Shown here: positions 45,663-53,782 of the stretch, piece by piece | Position numbering within the stretch: position 1 is the stretch's first letter | Layout: each line of letters opens with the position of its first letter | NCBI GenBank assembly: GCA_964615935.1 | Contig: CAZTTG010000033.1 | Location: 1 to 60,198, forward strand | Source of the DNA: CAZTTG01 sp964615935 | Lineage (GTDB): Bacteria > Planctomycetota > UBA1135 > GCA-002686595 | Length of the DNA stretch: 60,198 bases | Direction of reading: 5' to 3' | The notes under the pieces: generated by a model | The model's database searches: none | Seen by the model: only the letters and a program-made list of their open reading frames with translations | What the model was told of the DNA's origin: nothing | Made by a program: the position numbers and the translations under genes

Positions 45663-46260
45663 ACGCTTCGCCAACGAGAGCCACGACCTGAACGGCCGCA
45701 TCGGGGCCTGGTCCGAGTTCATCGGTCCGCCGACCACCTTCGGCGTGCCCCCCACCGGCTACGAGTTCCCGCTGAAGGGTTTCGGCTTCCCGGTGACGGC
45801 CGGCGGGGAGGAGGGCGCTCCGCGGCCGACGCCCTACCGCCCCGAGGTCCACGGGCCGATCTCGCTGCGCCTGGTGGCGGATCCCGACCGCTACCCGTAC
45901 GAGCCCTGGATGGTCCGCATCCGCTCCCGGCGGGGCGTAGGCGTCTTCAACCCCCACGTCTCCGGGGAGGGGCCCTACGCCGGATCCGTCTGCTGGGTCG
46001 AGCAGAGCGAGGCCTTCCGCCCCGCGGAGTGGCCCGCGGGCGCGGTCCTGGAGCACGTCCTGCGCATCCTGGCGGGGGAGAGCGTGAACATCGAGGGCTT
46101 CGCCCTGAACGAGGCCGCCAAGGATTGGTTCGCCGAGAGCCTCTCCCGGCTGCCCTTCGCCCAGGTGCCGCTGCCCGCCTGGGAGGCGGCCGAGGTGGCC
46201 GCCTCGCCCCGCCCCTCCGGGCTCGAGATCGACTTCGGGGACGCGGAGGCGCTCCCGTGA
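45643..46260 (+). CDS. E2-like conjugating enzyme
   Basis: The product has 205 residues. The central part follows the E2 (UBC) layout: YPYEPWMVRIRSRRGVGV, then FNPHVSGEGPYAGSVCWVE and, after the catalytic Cys, W-P-x2-x-V-L-E-H-V-L-R-I-L and LNEAAKDWF. This matches the eukaryotic order HPN...G.iCl...W.P...i..vL..i...N..A. The predicted catalytic residue is Cys117. The first 60 residues include a YEFPLKGFGFPV strand region. It should receive the Ubl from the E1 and transfer it to a target. GGAGG precedes the ATG. Assignment rests on motif order, not on overall identity. Confidence 0.75.
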   Translation: MLESTRRRFANESHDLNGRIGAWSEFIGPPTTFGVPPTGYEFPLKGFGFPVTAGGEEGAPRPTPYRPEVHGPISLRLVADPDRYPYEPWMVRIRSRRGVGVFNPHVSGEGPYAGSVCWVEQSEAFRPAEWPAGAVLEHVLRILAGESVNIEGFALNEAAKDWFAESLSRLPFAQVPLPAWEAAEVAASPRPSGLEIDFGDAEALP

Positions 46261-47096
46261 GCGCGCCCTTCCCGCGCGTGGGCCTGGTCGAGCGCGTTCG
46301 CCGCGCGCCGCGGACCGCCTTCGAGGGGCCGGGGGTCGAGCTCGAGCTCGGTCCGGTGAAGCGCGCCTGGCCGCAGGGGCGGGCGGCGATGCTCGCCATC
46401 GAGCTGCCGGACGCCCCCTACGGCGAGGGCGCCGGCGCGCTGGCGGGCTCGCTGCTGGAGAAGGCGGTCGCGATGCTCGCCGGCGAGGACACCCTCGGCG
46501 CCGCGCAGCCGGGGATCGAGGCGCGCATCGACGCCGACGAGCTCACCCGGGAGCTGGATCGGCTGCTGCCGGAAGCGCGGCCCCGCAACTGGGCCGGAGA
46601 GCGCGTCTCGCTCGCCCTTCCCGAGGGCTGTGCGCGGGCGTGGCTCACCGGCGAGCACGCCTGCGTGGCCTGGCGCGCCGCCCCCGTGGAGTCGGCCGCC
46701 CGCCGCGATCTCCTGCGGCGCTACGCCTGGGCCGCGAACGCGGACCTGCGGCTCGCGCAGCTGCGAGTTACGGATCGCGAGTTGCAGCTGTGCGCGTGCC
46801 TTCCCTGGCCCGAGGGAACGCGCCCGGCCGCACGGCTCGCACTGGGGATCAGCGCGTGCGTCGGAGCCCTGCGTGCGGCGCGGGCGCACCTTCCCGATCT
46901 GACCGATCTCTCACGTTCGGACTTCAGTCCCCTGCTCGAGCTGGCGCAGGGGTGCGGTGCTCCGCGGCGCGATCGGGATCGGACGCGGGGGCATCGTGCC
47001 CCCCAAGGCAGGGGGCTCGTGCCCCCGCGTCCGGGGGCCGTTCGGTCCCCGCGACTCGAGTTCCATTCATCCGCAAGACAAGGAGAGACGTCATGA
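46257..47096 (+). CDS. possible YbjN/T3SS-chaperone-like protein in the tagging operon
   Basis: The product has 279 residues and starts with GTG overlapping the E2 stop. I do not recognise a close family. Residues of about 160-225 (DLRLAQLRVTDRELQLCACLPW, then LALGISACVGALRAARAHL) have the strand-strand-long-helix rhythm of YbjN and type III secretion chaperone-like domains, which often appear as adaptors in operons. The last 40 residues, from about 46960 on, are Arg/Pro/Gly-rich and coincide with a large inverted repeat, so the true functional C-terminus may end near DLTDLSRSDFSPLLELAQ. A role in presenting substrates is inference. Confidence 0.5.
   Translation: MSAPFPRVGLVERVRRAPRTAFEGPGVELELGPVKRAWPQGRAAMLAIELPDAPYGEGAGALAGSLLEKAVAMLAGEDTLGAAQPGIEARIDADELTRELDRLLPEARPRNWAGERVSLALPEGCARAWLTGEHACVAWRAAPVESAARRDLLRRYAWAANADLRLAQLRVTDRELQLCACLPWPEGTRPAARLALGISACVGALRAARAHLPDLTDLSRSDFSPLLELAQGCGAPRRDRDRTRGHRAPQGRGLVPPRPGAVRSPRLEFHSSARQGETS
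46981..47032 (+). repeat. large inverted repeat upstream of the Ubl gene
   Basis: GGACGCGGGGGCA (46981-46993) is perfectly complementary to TGCCCCCGCGTCC (47020-47032), and inside it GCCCCC pairs with GGGGGC around a seven-base loop. The resulting 52-base hairpin lies in the tail of the previous coding sequence, 60 bases before the Ubl start codon. It could stop the transcript from being degraded or attenuate readthrough, or be an inserted palindromic element. Confidence 0.65.
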
Positions 47097-47428
47097 CGAC
47101 CGCCATCGCCAAGCCCGGCAAGACCAGCAAGAGGTTCTTCACCCTGATCGACAAGTCGGGCGCCCGCGCGCGCTCGATGTCGATCCCCGAGGCCCTGTCC
47201 GTCTCCGACGCCCTGTCGGAGCTGGCCGAGGTCGCGGGCTTCGCCCCCGAGCCGCAGGTGTCGACGCGCTACGCCCTGCTGGTCGCGCCGCCCGTCTCGG
47301 ACGGCGGCGGCGGCCGCACCCACGGCGAGTGGTCCCGCGTCGGCGACGAGGCCGCCTTCACCACCCTGCAGGAGGGCAGCCGCCTGCGCATCGCCCCCCA
47401 GCCGCGTCCGGCGGCCTCGGGGAGCTGA
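47093..47428 (+). CDS. ubiquitin-like beta-grasp protein (Ubl)
   Basis: The product has 111 residues. The pattern fits a beta-grasp Ubl of the YukD/EsaB kind: an opening strand KRFFTLIDKSGARARS, a helix SVSDALSELAEVAG, a strand YALLVAPP, and a closing LQEGSRLRIAP. The C-terminus reads PAASGS, lacking a Gly-Gly end. Removal of the last Ser would leave a Gly terminus, a job the JAB peptidase encoded next could do. AAGGAGAG before the ATG is the strongest ribosome site in the operon, suggesting high production, as expected of a modifier. It may alternatively be a binding domain that is never conjugated. Confidence 0.72.
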   Translation: MTTAIAKPGKTSKRFFTLIDKSGARARSMSIPEALSVSDALSELAEVAGFAPEPQVSTRYALLVAPPVSDGGGGRTHGEWSRVGDEAAFTTLQEGSRLRIAPQPRPAASGS

Positions 47429-47435
47429 GGAGCCG

Positions 47436-48554
47436 ATGACCCGGCTCTCCGTCCATCTGAAGCCGGTCCACGGGGAAGGCCCGCTGACCGAAGCGCTGCC
47501 GCTCGCCCTGCGCGAGCTGGCCGCGCCGGTGGTCGCCGCGGGCCTGGACTGGCTGCGCTTCCGGGATGGCTCGGACCCCGGGCTCGTCCCGGGGGAGGCC
47601 CCGAGCGCCGGACGGGGGAGCCGGCCGGGGGGCGACCCGATCGCCTGGGCGTACTGGATGGACGGAGAGCTCTTCATCGAGCTCCGCGCACCGACCGACG
47701 GAGCTGCCCGGGGCCGGACCCTGTGGCAGGGCCGCGTCGGAACCGATGACCTCGCCCGGATCGCCCTGCGGGCGGCCGCGTCCCTGCGCGGGGTGGACCT
47801 GTGGCCCTGCGAGGCGGAGTGGCCCGGGGCGAAGGTGTGCCTCGCGATCGAGCACGATTCCGGCGCCCCCACGCCGGAGAATCCGCGCCGCCTCGACCCG
47901 GAGGCGGGCGCGAGCGCGCTGGGCATCGAGTGGGGCGAGCCGGCGCAGGCGACGCCCCTCCCCTCGGTCTCGCCCGGGGACGTGATCGGTGAGCCGGCGC
48001 TCACCAGCACCGACGATCCCGAGCTGGAGATCGTGCTCCGACCGCGGGTCTTCGAGGAGATCCAGCGGGTGCGAGCGGAGTCCGGCCTCGCCGGCGAGGA
48101 GCGCGCTCTGGTCCTGCTCGGCCGGCGCTACCGGCTGCTGGGCGCGGGAGCGCCCGTTCCCCTCTTCGAGATCGAAGCCTGCGAGGAGCCCGAGCTGGTC
48201 GAGGCCTCGGCCGCCGGCCTGGTGCTGGCCCGGGATTCCCTGGTGCGCCGCTCCGAGGAGGGCCGGACCGCCGTGGGCCTCCTCCACACCCATCTCCCGC
48301 CCTGCGGGCTGACCCCCTCCGACTCGGACCTCCGGGACCTCGACGACCTGAACCAGGGGGGGCCCGGCTTCCTATCGATGATCTTCCTGGCCGTCGAGGA
48401 GGCCCGGCGCGAGCCGCCCACCTGCGTGGTCCTCGCCCGGCTCGGCTCCCGCGAGGGGCGCTGCGTGTGCGCCTCCGCCCGGATCCGGGTGGGTCGGCTG
48501 CAGGCGGCCTCCGCGATCGACAGAGACACCCCCGACCCGATCGCACAGACATGA
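47436..48554 (+). CDS. JAB/MPN (JAMM) metallopeptidase
   Basis: The product has 372 residues. The C-terminal half has a full JAMM zinc site: Glu222 in GEERALVLLG, then H-T-H (His284, His286), eight residues, and S-D-S-D (Ser295, Asp298). This is the catalytic set of isopeptidases that remove or trim ubiquitin-like proteins. The N-terminal 190 residues are unassigned. In this setting it probably exposes the Gly end of the Ubl and/or removes it from targets. It starts eight bases after the Ubl stop and its own stop overlaps the ATPase start (ATGA). Confidence 0.85.
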   Translation: MTRLSVHLKPVHGEGPLTEALPLALRELAAPVVAAGLDWLRFRDGSDPGLVPGEAPSAGRGSRPGGDPIAWAYWMDGELFIELRAPTDGAARGRTLWQGRVGTDDLARIALRAAASLRGVDLWPCEAEWPGAKVCLAIEHDSGAPTPENPRRLDPEAGASALGIEWGEPAQATPLPSVSPGDVIGEPALTSTDDPELEIVLRPRVFEEIQRVRAESGLAGEERALVLLGRRYRLLGAGAPVPLFEIEACEEPELVEASAAGLVLARDSLVRRSEEGRTAVGLLHTHLPPCGLTPSDSDLRDLDDLNQGGPGFLSMIFLAVEEARREPPTCVVLARLGSREGRCVCASARIRVGRLQAASAIDRDTPDPIAQT

Positions 48555-50287
48555 GCACCGCGAGATCGACCCCGACCGGCCCGGGCCTGAGCGACTGGGC
48601 CAAGCTCGTCAGGAATCCGCCCGAGCCCCCGGCCCGGCTCCGGCGCGCCTCCCACCCCTCCGACCTCTTCGTGCCCATGCTCGGCGACGAGCGGGCGCTC
48701 CAGTGCTTCCTGCGCGAGGTGTACGCCCACTCCGTGGGCCAGCAGCGGGCCCTCGTGAGGCTGCGCGAGGCCTGCGAGGGGCTCAAGAGCTCGCTCGAGG
48801 CAGCGGTGGCCCAGGTGGAGCTCCTGTCCGCGCCGCCGCGCTCGGTGGCGCGGCTGCACCACGTCGACCTGGAGCGGGCCCTCGCCATGGTCGAGGTGAA
48901 CCGCGGGATGCCGATCCAGGTGAGGGTGGACCTGGAGCAGATCGAGGACCCCGAGACCCTCGAGGCCGGCCGCGACGTGCTCCTGACGCACAACCAGACC
49001 GCGATCGTCGGCGCGCTCGACGCCGGCCGGACGCTGGGCGGGGCCCTGCGGGTGATCTCCTTCGAGCGCTGGCTCGACGACGGCCCCCTCGGTCCCCTCA
49101 GCGGCCGGCGCTGCGTGGCCACCGAGAGGGGCGAGGAGATCCTGGCGTGGGCGCCACAGGGGATCGCCGACGAGCTCCGCGCCCTGGTCGACGGCGGCGC
49201 CGGCCGGCCGCGCCTCCTGGTCGACGGCTTCGACCAGGTGGTCGCCTGCGAGGCCAACGTCCAGGCCGATCCCCGGGTGGCCGCGGCCCGCTTCCGGGTC
49301 GAGCTCGAGCCCGTCCCCCCGGAGGGGGTCGTGGGCCGCGAGCAGGCCCGGGCCGCCATCGAGCGCGTCGTCCTCCGCGTGTCCGAGCTCGGCGCCTTCG
49401 TCCTCTGCGAGGGGGACACGGGCACCGGCAAGACGCACCTGGCGCGCTATGCCCTGCACCTGCTGCGCGGGCAGGGCGAGACCGCGGTGCTGCGCCTGGG
49501 CGCCCGCTTCGAGCACCGCTACTACGGCCAGGAGGAGGCCGACGTGGAGGAGATGTTCCGCGTGGCGCGGGCCCTGGCCGAGGGCGGCACCCGGGTGATG
49601 CTCCACCTGGACGAGTGCGACCGCCACTTCTACTCCTCCCGCTGGGGCTCGACCGAGCACCGCAACTCGACCCGCGCCACCCTCCTGGAGGAGCTCGGCG
49701 GTCCGGGCGACCTGCGGGGCATCCTCGTGTGGGCCACGACCAACAAGGCCGACCGCCTGCCCGACGAGGTCCTGAACCGGGTGAGCCAGGTCATCCACTT
49801 CGAGCCCCTCACCCCCCCGGAGGCGCGCGGGATCCTGGACCTCGAGCTGCCCGACGACGTGAAGTGCGAGGGGGGCCGCGAGGGCCTGCTGGACGCCGTG
49901 GTGGACGCCGCCTTCGACGACGGCGAGGCCACCCTGGTGGCGCGGGCCCGCCTGCGCGACCACGCGGTCCTGGAGGTGCGCCGCCGCCACCTGCGGCAGC
50001 TCTCGGCGCGCTTCTTCGCCGAGCTGGCGCGGAGGCTGGCCGAGGACGGTCGCGCCCCCGGGAACGGCCGGCGCGTCCGCCTCTCGCTCGAGCGGGCGCT
50101 CGAGCGGGTGGACGAGAGGGTCTGGGAGCTGGTGGCGGGGACCCTGACGGCGGAGAACCTCGCCCAGCGCACCTTCCTCTCGATCTCGCCCCGCAACCCC
50201 GTGGTGGAGGTGGACCTGATTCCCGCGGCCGCGGCCCGGCCCCGCTGGCTGCGCTACGCCCCCTTGGAGATTCCCGATGACGAGTGA
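48551..50287 (+). CDS. Mpa/ARC-like AAA+ ATPase
   Basis: The product has 578 residues. Order of parts: a coiled-coil-prone stretch near residues 55-95; an OB-fold-like region (RGMPIQVRVDLEQIEDPETL, LEAGRDVLLTHNQTAIVG) as in the mycobacterial proteasome ATPase; a second barrel-like part; then the AAA+ domain with Walker A GDTGTGKT (Lys294) and Walker B MLHLDECD (Asp354, Glu355). In Actinobacteria this protein unfolds pupylated proteins into the 20S proteasome. Here the end is LEIPDDE, without the hydrophobic-Tyr-x docking tail, and no 20S genes are in the window, so it may work as an unfoldase alone or with another protease. Confidence 0.82.
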   Translation: MSTARSTPTGPGLSDWAKLVRNPPEPPARLRRASHPSDLFVPMLGDERALQCFLREVYAHSVGQQRALVRLREACEGLKSSLEAAVAQVELLSAPPRSVARLHHVDLERALAMVEVNRGMPIQVRVDLEQIEDPETLEAGRDVLLTHNQTAIVGALDAGRTLGGALRVISFERWLDDGPLGPLSGRRCVATERGEEILAWAPQGIADELRALVDGGAGRPRLLVDGFDQVVACEANVQADPRVAAARFRVELEPVPPEGVVGREQARAAIERVVLRVSELGAFVLCEGDTGTGKTHLARYALHLLRGQGETAVLRLGARFEHRYYGQEEADVEEMFRVARALAEGGTRVMLHLDECDRHFYSSRWGSTEHRNSTRATLLEELGGPGDLRGILVWATTNKADRLPDEVLNRVSQVIHFEPLTPPEARGILDLELPDDVKCEGGREGLLDAVVDAAFDDGEATLVARARLRDHAVLEVRRRHLRQLSARFFAELARRLAEDGRAPGNGRRVRLSLERALERVDERVWELVAGTLTAENLAQRTFLSISPRNPVVEVDLIPAAAARPRWLRYAPLEIPDDE

Positions 50288-51890
50288 CGAGCGAGTGGAG
50301 TGGACCGGGGCCTTCTGCCGGCCCGTGTACTCGGGCGGCGAGCTGGTGGGCCTGCGCCTGGGCGGCTCCGTGCTGCCCTTCCCGGGTCTGGGGCTCGAGT
50401 GCGAGCTGGGCGGCATCGCCCCCGGCGCCGGCGGGCGGGTCCAGATGCCGCTCTCGCACCTCCTGCGCGCCCGGCGGGGTCTGCCGGCGGAGCCATCGAG
50501 GGCCTGGCACCGGGTCGCCACGGCCATGGAGTCCGAGCGGGTGTTCGACGAGCTGGGCTGCTCGTACCGCGAGGGCGGGCGCGGCGGCGACCACTTCGAG
50601 CACAACACCTGGCTGCACCGCTCGGCGACCGGCGCCCGCGCGAACCTGGAGGCGCGCCTCGAGGAGGCGGCCCGGCTGGTGCGGGACTCGGAGAGCGAGC
50701 TCGTGCTGCACGGCCTGGGGGGCGACGGGCAGGGTCACAGCTGGTCCTCGCTGCACGTCAACGTGCCCATCTCGCGGCGGTGCTACCGCGAGGTGCTCGG
50801 CACCCAGCGGGCCGGGGAGCTGGCCTACACCTGGTACCTGCCGGCGCAGGCCACCCTGAGCGTGGTGGACGGCAACGGCGGCGTCGGGGAGGAGGGCTTC
50901 CTGCTCTCCGATCGCCAGGGAGAGTTCGACCGCGTCTTCGGCTCGACCACCCTGCGGCCGCAGCGGGCCATGCTGGTCGACCGCTCGGAGGGCTTCGGCT
51001 CGGCGCGCATCATGAACATGCTGCGGGCCCTCTCGTGGGGACCGGGCTCGGCCGCGGGCCTCTTCGCCACCCAGCTCGACTGCCTGATCCTCGAGCTGGC
51101 GGTCCACGGGGCCCTGATCCCCCCGCGCATCCCGATCGGCGACCCGGTCGAGGCCGCGTGGCGCTGGGCCGCCCGCGAGAACCTGGCCGAGGCGGCGGAG
51201 GTCCAGGCGCGGGCCCAGGACGCGCGCCGGGAGGTCGTGGAGGCCCTCGAGGCCGATCTCGGGGCGGACTGCGTCGAGCGGCTCCTGCCCGGCGCCGCCG
51301 CCCACCTCGACTGGATCGACGCGACCCTCGAGGCCGCCCGGAAGGAGGACGCGGCCGAGCTGACGGCGCGCTGCGACTGGGCGCGCAAGCAGGAGATCCT
51401 CGACGGCTTCGTCGGCCGGCGCGGGCGCGGGTGGGCCGCCGAGAGGGACACCCTGCTGCTCGTGAACGCCCACTACGCCCGCCTGGACGAGGAGGCCCTG
51501 CGCCGCCGCTTCGAGGCCGCCGAGGTCCCCATCGAGGAGGGGCTCGAGGCGCCCCAGGACACCTCGAGCTACCTGCTGCACTGGCTGGTGGAGCGGCACC
51601 GGGAGAGCCCCCGGTGGCACGACGAGCTGGAGGCGGCCAGCGTCACGTGGGCCGGGGTCGAGCGCGTGCGCGGCTCGTGGGCCCAGCCGGTCGGCGGCTA
51701 CTGGCCCTGGGCCGAGCGCCGCGAGGCCCGGCTGAGGCTCGCGCCCTGGCGCTTCACCCGCCGCTCGTGCGGGGAGGCGCTGGCGGGGATCCGCGACCTC
51801 GACGACCTCTTCGAGGCCTTCGGAGAGCAGGAGACGATCTTCGCGGACTACGCCGGTCGGCGGTTCGCGGTCGGCAACCAGGAAAACTGA
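50277..51890 (+). CDS. PafA/Dop-like ligase 1 (glutamine-synthetase fold)
   Basis: The product has 537 residues. Signature segments of the Pup ligase/deamidase family are visible: the E-x-E metal motif GLECELGG (Glu41, Glu43), SLHVNVPIS (His160, Asn162) where PafA has the H-E-N loop, and DWARKQEIL (Asp367 to Lys371) matching the D-W-x-x-K-r-x-L-l segment near the C-terminus. These enzymes use ATP to join the C-terminal Glu of Pup to a target Lys (PafA) or to remove it (Dop). Which activity this copy has is not decidable by eye. The start overlaps the ATPase gene by 11 bases. Confidence 0.75.
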   Translation: MTSDERVEWTGAFCRPVYSGGELVGLRLGGSVLPFPGLGLECELGGIAPGAGGRVQMPLSHLLRARRGLPAEPSRAWHRVATAMESERVFDELGCSYREGGRGGDHFEHNTWLHRSATGARANLEARLEEAARLVRDSESELVLHGLGGDGQGHSWSSLHVNVPISRRCYREVLGTQRAGELAYTWYLPAQATLSVVDGNGGVGEEGFLLSDRQGEFDRVFGSTTLRPQRAMLVDRSEGFGSARIMNMLRALSWGPGSAAGLFATQLDCLILELAVHGALIPPRIPIGDPVEAAWRWAARENLAEAAEVQARAQDARREVVEALEADLGADCVERLLPGAAAHLDWIDATLEAARKEDAAELTARCDWARKQEILDGFVGRRGRGWAAERDTLLLVNAHYARLDEEALRRRFEAAEVPIEEGLEAPQDTSSYLLHWLVERHRESPRWHDELEAASVTWAGVERVRGSWAQPVGGYWPWAERREARLRLAPWRFTRRSCGEALAGIRDLDDLFEAFGEQETIFADYAGRRFAVGNQEN

Positions 51891-51905
51891 ACGGGAGCAA
51901 CGACC

Positions 51906-52106
51906 ATGGAGACCCAACGCATCCACATTCCCCTCGAGCCGCGCCCCCAGGCCGGCGATCCCGGCGCCGGGCCGGGCACCGGCGATCCCGGGGAGCTCGC
52001 CGAGGCGCGGGAGCTCGCGCGGCGCGAGCGGGACCACGCCGAGGCCGTCCAGGCCCTGCTGGACACCTTCAAGACCGAGGACCTGGTCAACACCGGCGGA
52101 GAGTGA
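51906..52106 (+). CDS. Pup-like small modifier ending Gly-Gly-Glu
   Basis: The product has 66 residues, the length of prokaryotic ubiquitin-like protein Pup (60-70). The first 30 residues are Pro/Gly-rich and disordered; residues 30-55 are a charged helix (AEARELARRERDHAEA, then VQALLDTF), and the end is K-T-E-D-L-V-N-T-G-G-E. Pup also is a disordered-helix protein ending G-G-Q or G-G-E. With Glu already present no deamidation would be needed. It is flanked by two Pup-ligase-fold genes, overlaps the start of the second, and has a GGGAG ribosome site. The reading frame is too short for similarity alone; context carries much of the weight. Confidence 0.75.
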   Translation: METQRIHIPLEPRPQAGDPGAGPGTGDPGELAEARELARRERDHAEAVQALLDTFKTEDLVNTGGE

Positions 52107-53782
52107 TGGCCGGCGACCACTCCTCTCCCAGCTTCGGGGTGGAGGTGGAGCTGGTCTGCATCCGCCCGGGTGAGGCGGTGGGCCGCAGCTCGCCCCTGCC
52201 CAGCCGCGCGCTCGCCGCCCTGGCGGAGAAGCGGCGCTCGGTCCCCTTCGAGGGCCGCGAGGGCCGCTTCTTCACCGGGGGTCTGGCCTACTGCGAGATG
52301 AGCCGGCTCCTGGAGGTCGCCTCCTGGCCGGCGTGGGACCTGCCGACCCTCCTGCGCCAGGAGGAGGCCGCCCTGGAGCTCGGCGCCGAGGGCTTCCGCC
52401 TGCTGGGTCTCCCGGCGCGGCAGACCGCCGTCCTGTGCCTGCCCGACGACCTGGCGGGCACTCCGGCCGCGCGGCGCCGCCCGATCGCGCGCTCGCGCGA
52501 CCCCAGCCCGCGCAGCCACTCCATGGGCACCCACTTCAACGTCCACCTGGAGGGCTTCCCGGATGCGTGGCGGAGCTTCATACCCTTCGCGGCCGCCCTC
52601 CTGCCGGAGATCACCGGCCCGGGGGGCTTCGTGCGCGAGCGCCCGGACGGCCGCCTGCGCTTCCTGCGCGACCCGCGCAGCGCCCACGTGACCCGCCTGG
52701 CCTACCGCAGGGCCCACGAGCCGGGCCGGCCGATCGTCAAGGTCACCGAGGAGCGCCACCGGCTGCAGATCGTCTCGGCGGGCCACACCCTCGCCCGCGC
52801 CGACCGCGAGATCCGCTACGGCCTGCTCACGCTGCTCGCGGTCGCCGCCGCGCGGCGGGAGGACGTGCCGGCCCTGCACCTGCGGCCGGTGGAGGCGATC
52901 CACGCGCGACCCCGCCAGCGCCTGTTCTGCCACCGCGGGGGCCGGCTCAGCCGCTGCACCCGCCTCGACCTCCTCGAGGAGCTCCTCGAGACCTGCCTCG
53001 CGCCGGTGGCCGCCAGCCCGGAGGGGGTCCGGCTGCAGGCCGCCCCCGCCCTGGACCGGATCCGCGCGGCCATCGCCGCCTGCCGGACGGAGGAGCCGCG
53101 AGGGGTGGCCGCCCGCGTCCCCCTGGGGTGGGCGATCAAACTGCAGTGCTTCGAGCGCGAGCTGGAGGCGCGCGGATCGCGGCTCTGGACCGAGGATCGG
53201 CGGCGCGCCCCGGAGCCGCCGTCGGGGATCGACGAGCGCCTGGCCGTGATGAGCGTGCTCGAGGGCAACCTGCTCGACGACTCGGTCCGCCGCCACCTGC
53301 TGGCCGGGGTCGAGGGCCGACCGTGGCGCTACGAGGAGGCCTACGGCTTCGACCCCGAGGTCCAGGCCTGCGCGCGCGAGGACCGGGCCGTCCCGGGCGC
53401 GGCCGCGCCGGCCTCGGTGATGCAGGACCTCATCGACGGCTGGCCGCGCGAGGACGGTCGGCTGCCCCTGATGGGGACCTGGCGCGACCTGTACGTGACC
53501 GGCGGTGAAAGAGCGGTCACACGCTCGATCCCGTTGGGTAGTCTGCAGTGGACGTCGCGGGAGGGAGTCCGCGGCCTGGTCCGCCTCTATTCGAAAGCCG
53601 AGCCCGTCGGCCCGCGGCGCGGGTCGCCCTTCTCGGAGCTGCGCGCGCTGCGGGAGGCCGCGCTGCGGCTGCGGAGGGAACGGATCCGGCCGCCGTGGGA
53701 GGGCGGAGCGGAGCGCGAGGGGATCCCTCCCCTCACCGGGGATTCGAGCGGGCGGGGGCCCCCGCCCGGGGAGGAACCATGA
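52106..53782 (+). CDS. PafA/Dop-like ligase 2 (glutamine-synthetase fold)
   Basis: The product has 558 residues. Motifs are FGVEVEL (Glu13, Glu15) at the N-terminus, SMGTHFNVHLE (His143, Asn145), the R-x-I-V-K-V-T-E-E-R-H segment followed by RLQIVSAGHTLAR that closely parallels PafA/Dop, and GWAIKLQCFERELE (Lys345), where copy 1 has Asp instead of Gly. It is therefore nearer to the classic family than copy 1. Its last 30 residues are Gly/Pro-rich and lie over two hairpins. The gene begins on the last base of the Pup-like stop codon. Ligase versus depupylase/deamidase role is open. Confidence 0.78.
   Translation: MAGDHSSPSFGVEVELVCIRPGEAVGRSSPLPSRALAALAEKRRSVPFEGREGRFFTGGLAYCEMSRLLEVASWPAWDLPTLLRQEEAALELGAEGFRLLGLPARQTAVLCLPDDLAGTPAARRRPIARSRDPSPRSHSMGTHFNVHLEGFPDAWRSFIPFAAALLPEITGPGGFVRERPDGRLRFLRDPRSAHVTRLAYRRAHEPGRPIVKVTEERHRLQIVSAGHTLARADREIRYGLLTLLAVAAARREDVPALHLRPVEAIHARPRQRLFCHRGGRLSRCTRLDLLEELLETCLAPVAASPEGVRLQAAPALDRIRAAIAACRTEEPRGVAARVPLGWAIKLQCFERELEARGSRLWTEDRRRAPEPPSGIDERLAVMSVLEGNLLDDSVRRHLLAGVEGRPWRYEEAYGFDPEVQACAREDRAVPGAAAPASVMQDLIDGWPREDGRLPLMGTWRDLYVTGGERAVTRSIPLGSLQWTSREGVRGLVRLYSKAEPVGPRRGSPFSELRALREAALRLRRERIRPPWEGGAEREGIPPLTGDSSGRGPPPGEEP
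53717..53767 (+). repeat. two back-to-back hairpins before the last operon gene
   Basis: GAGGGGA (53717-53723) pairs with TCCCCTC (53728-53734). Next, GGGCGGGGG (53750-53758) is directly followed by its complement CCCCCGCCC (53759-53767). They end just before the GAGGAA ribosome site of the AAA+ gene and could modulate its translation or stabilise transcript ends. Confidence 0.6.

Noticed and set aside
48128..50608. 826-residue minus-strand open frame in the tagging operon
   Set aside because: It is antisense to the JAB and ATPase genes, whose motifs are clear; no start signal or domain supports it.
53535..53550. TAGTCT box inside the ligase 2 gene as an internal promoter
   Set aside because: It lies within coding sequence, more than 230 bases before the next start, and has no -35 partner.
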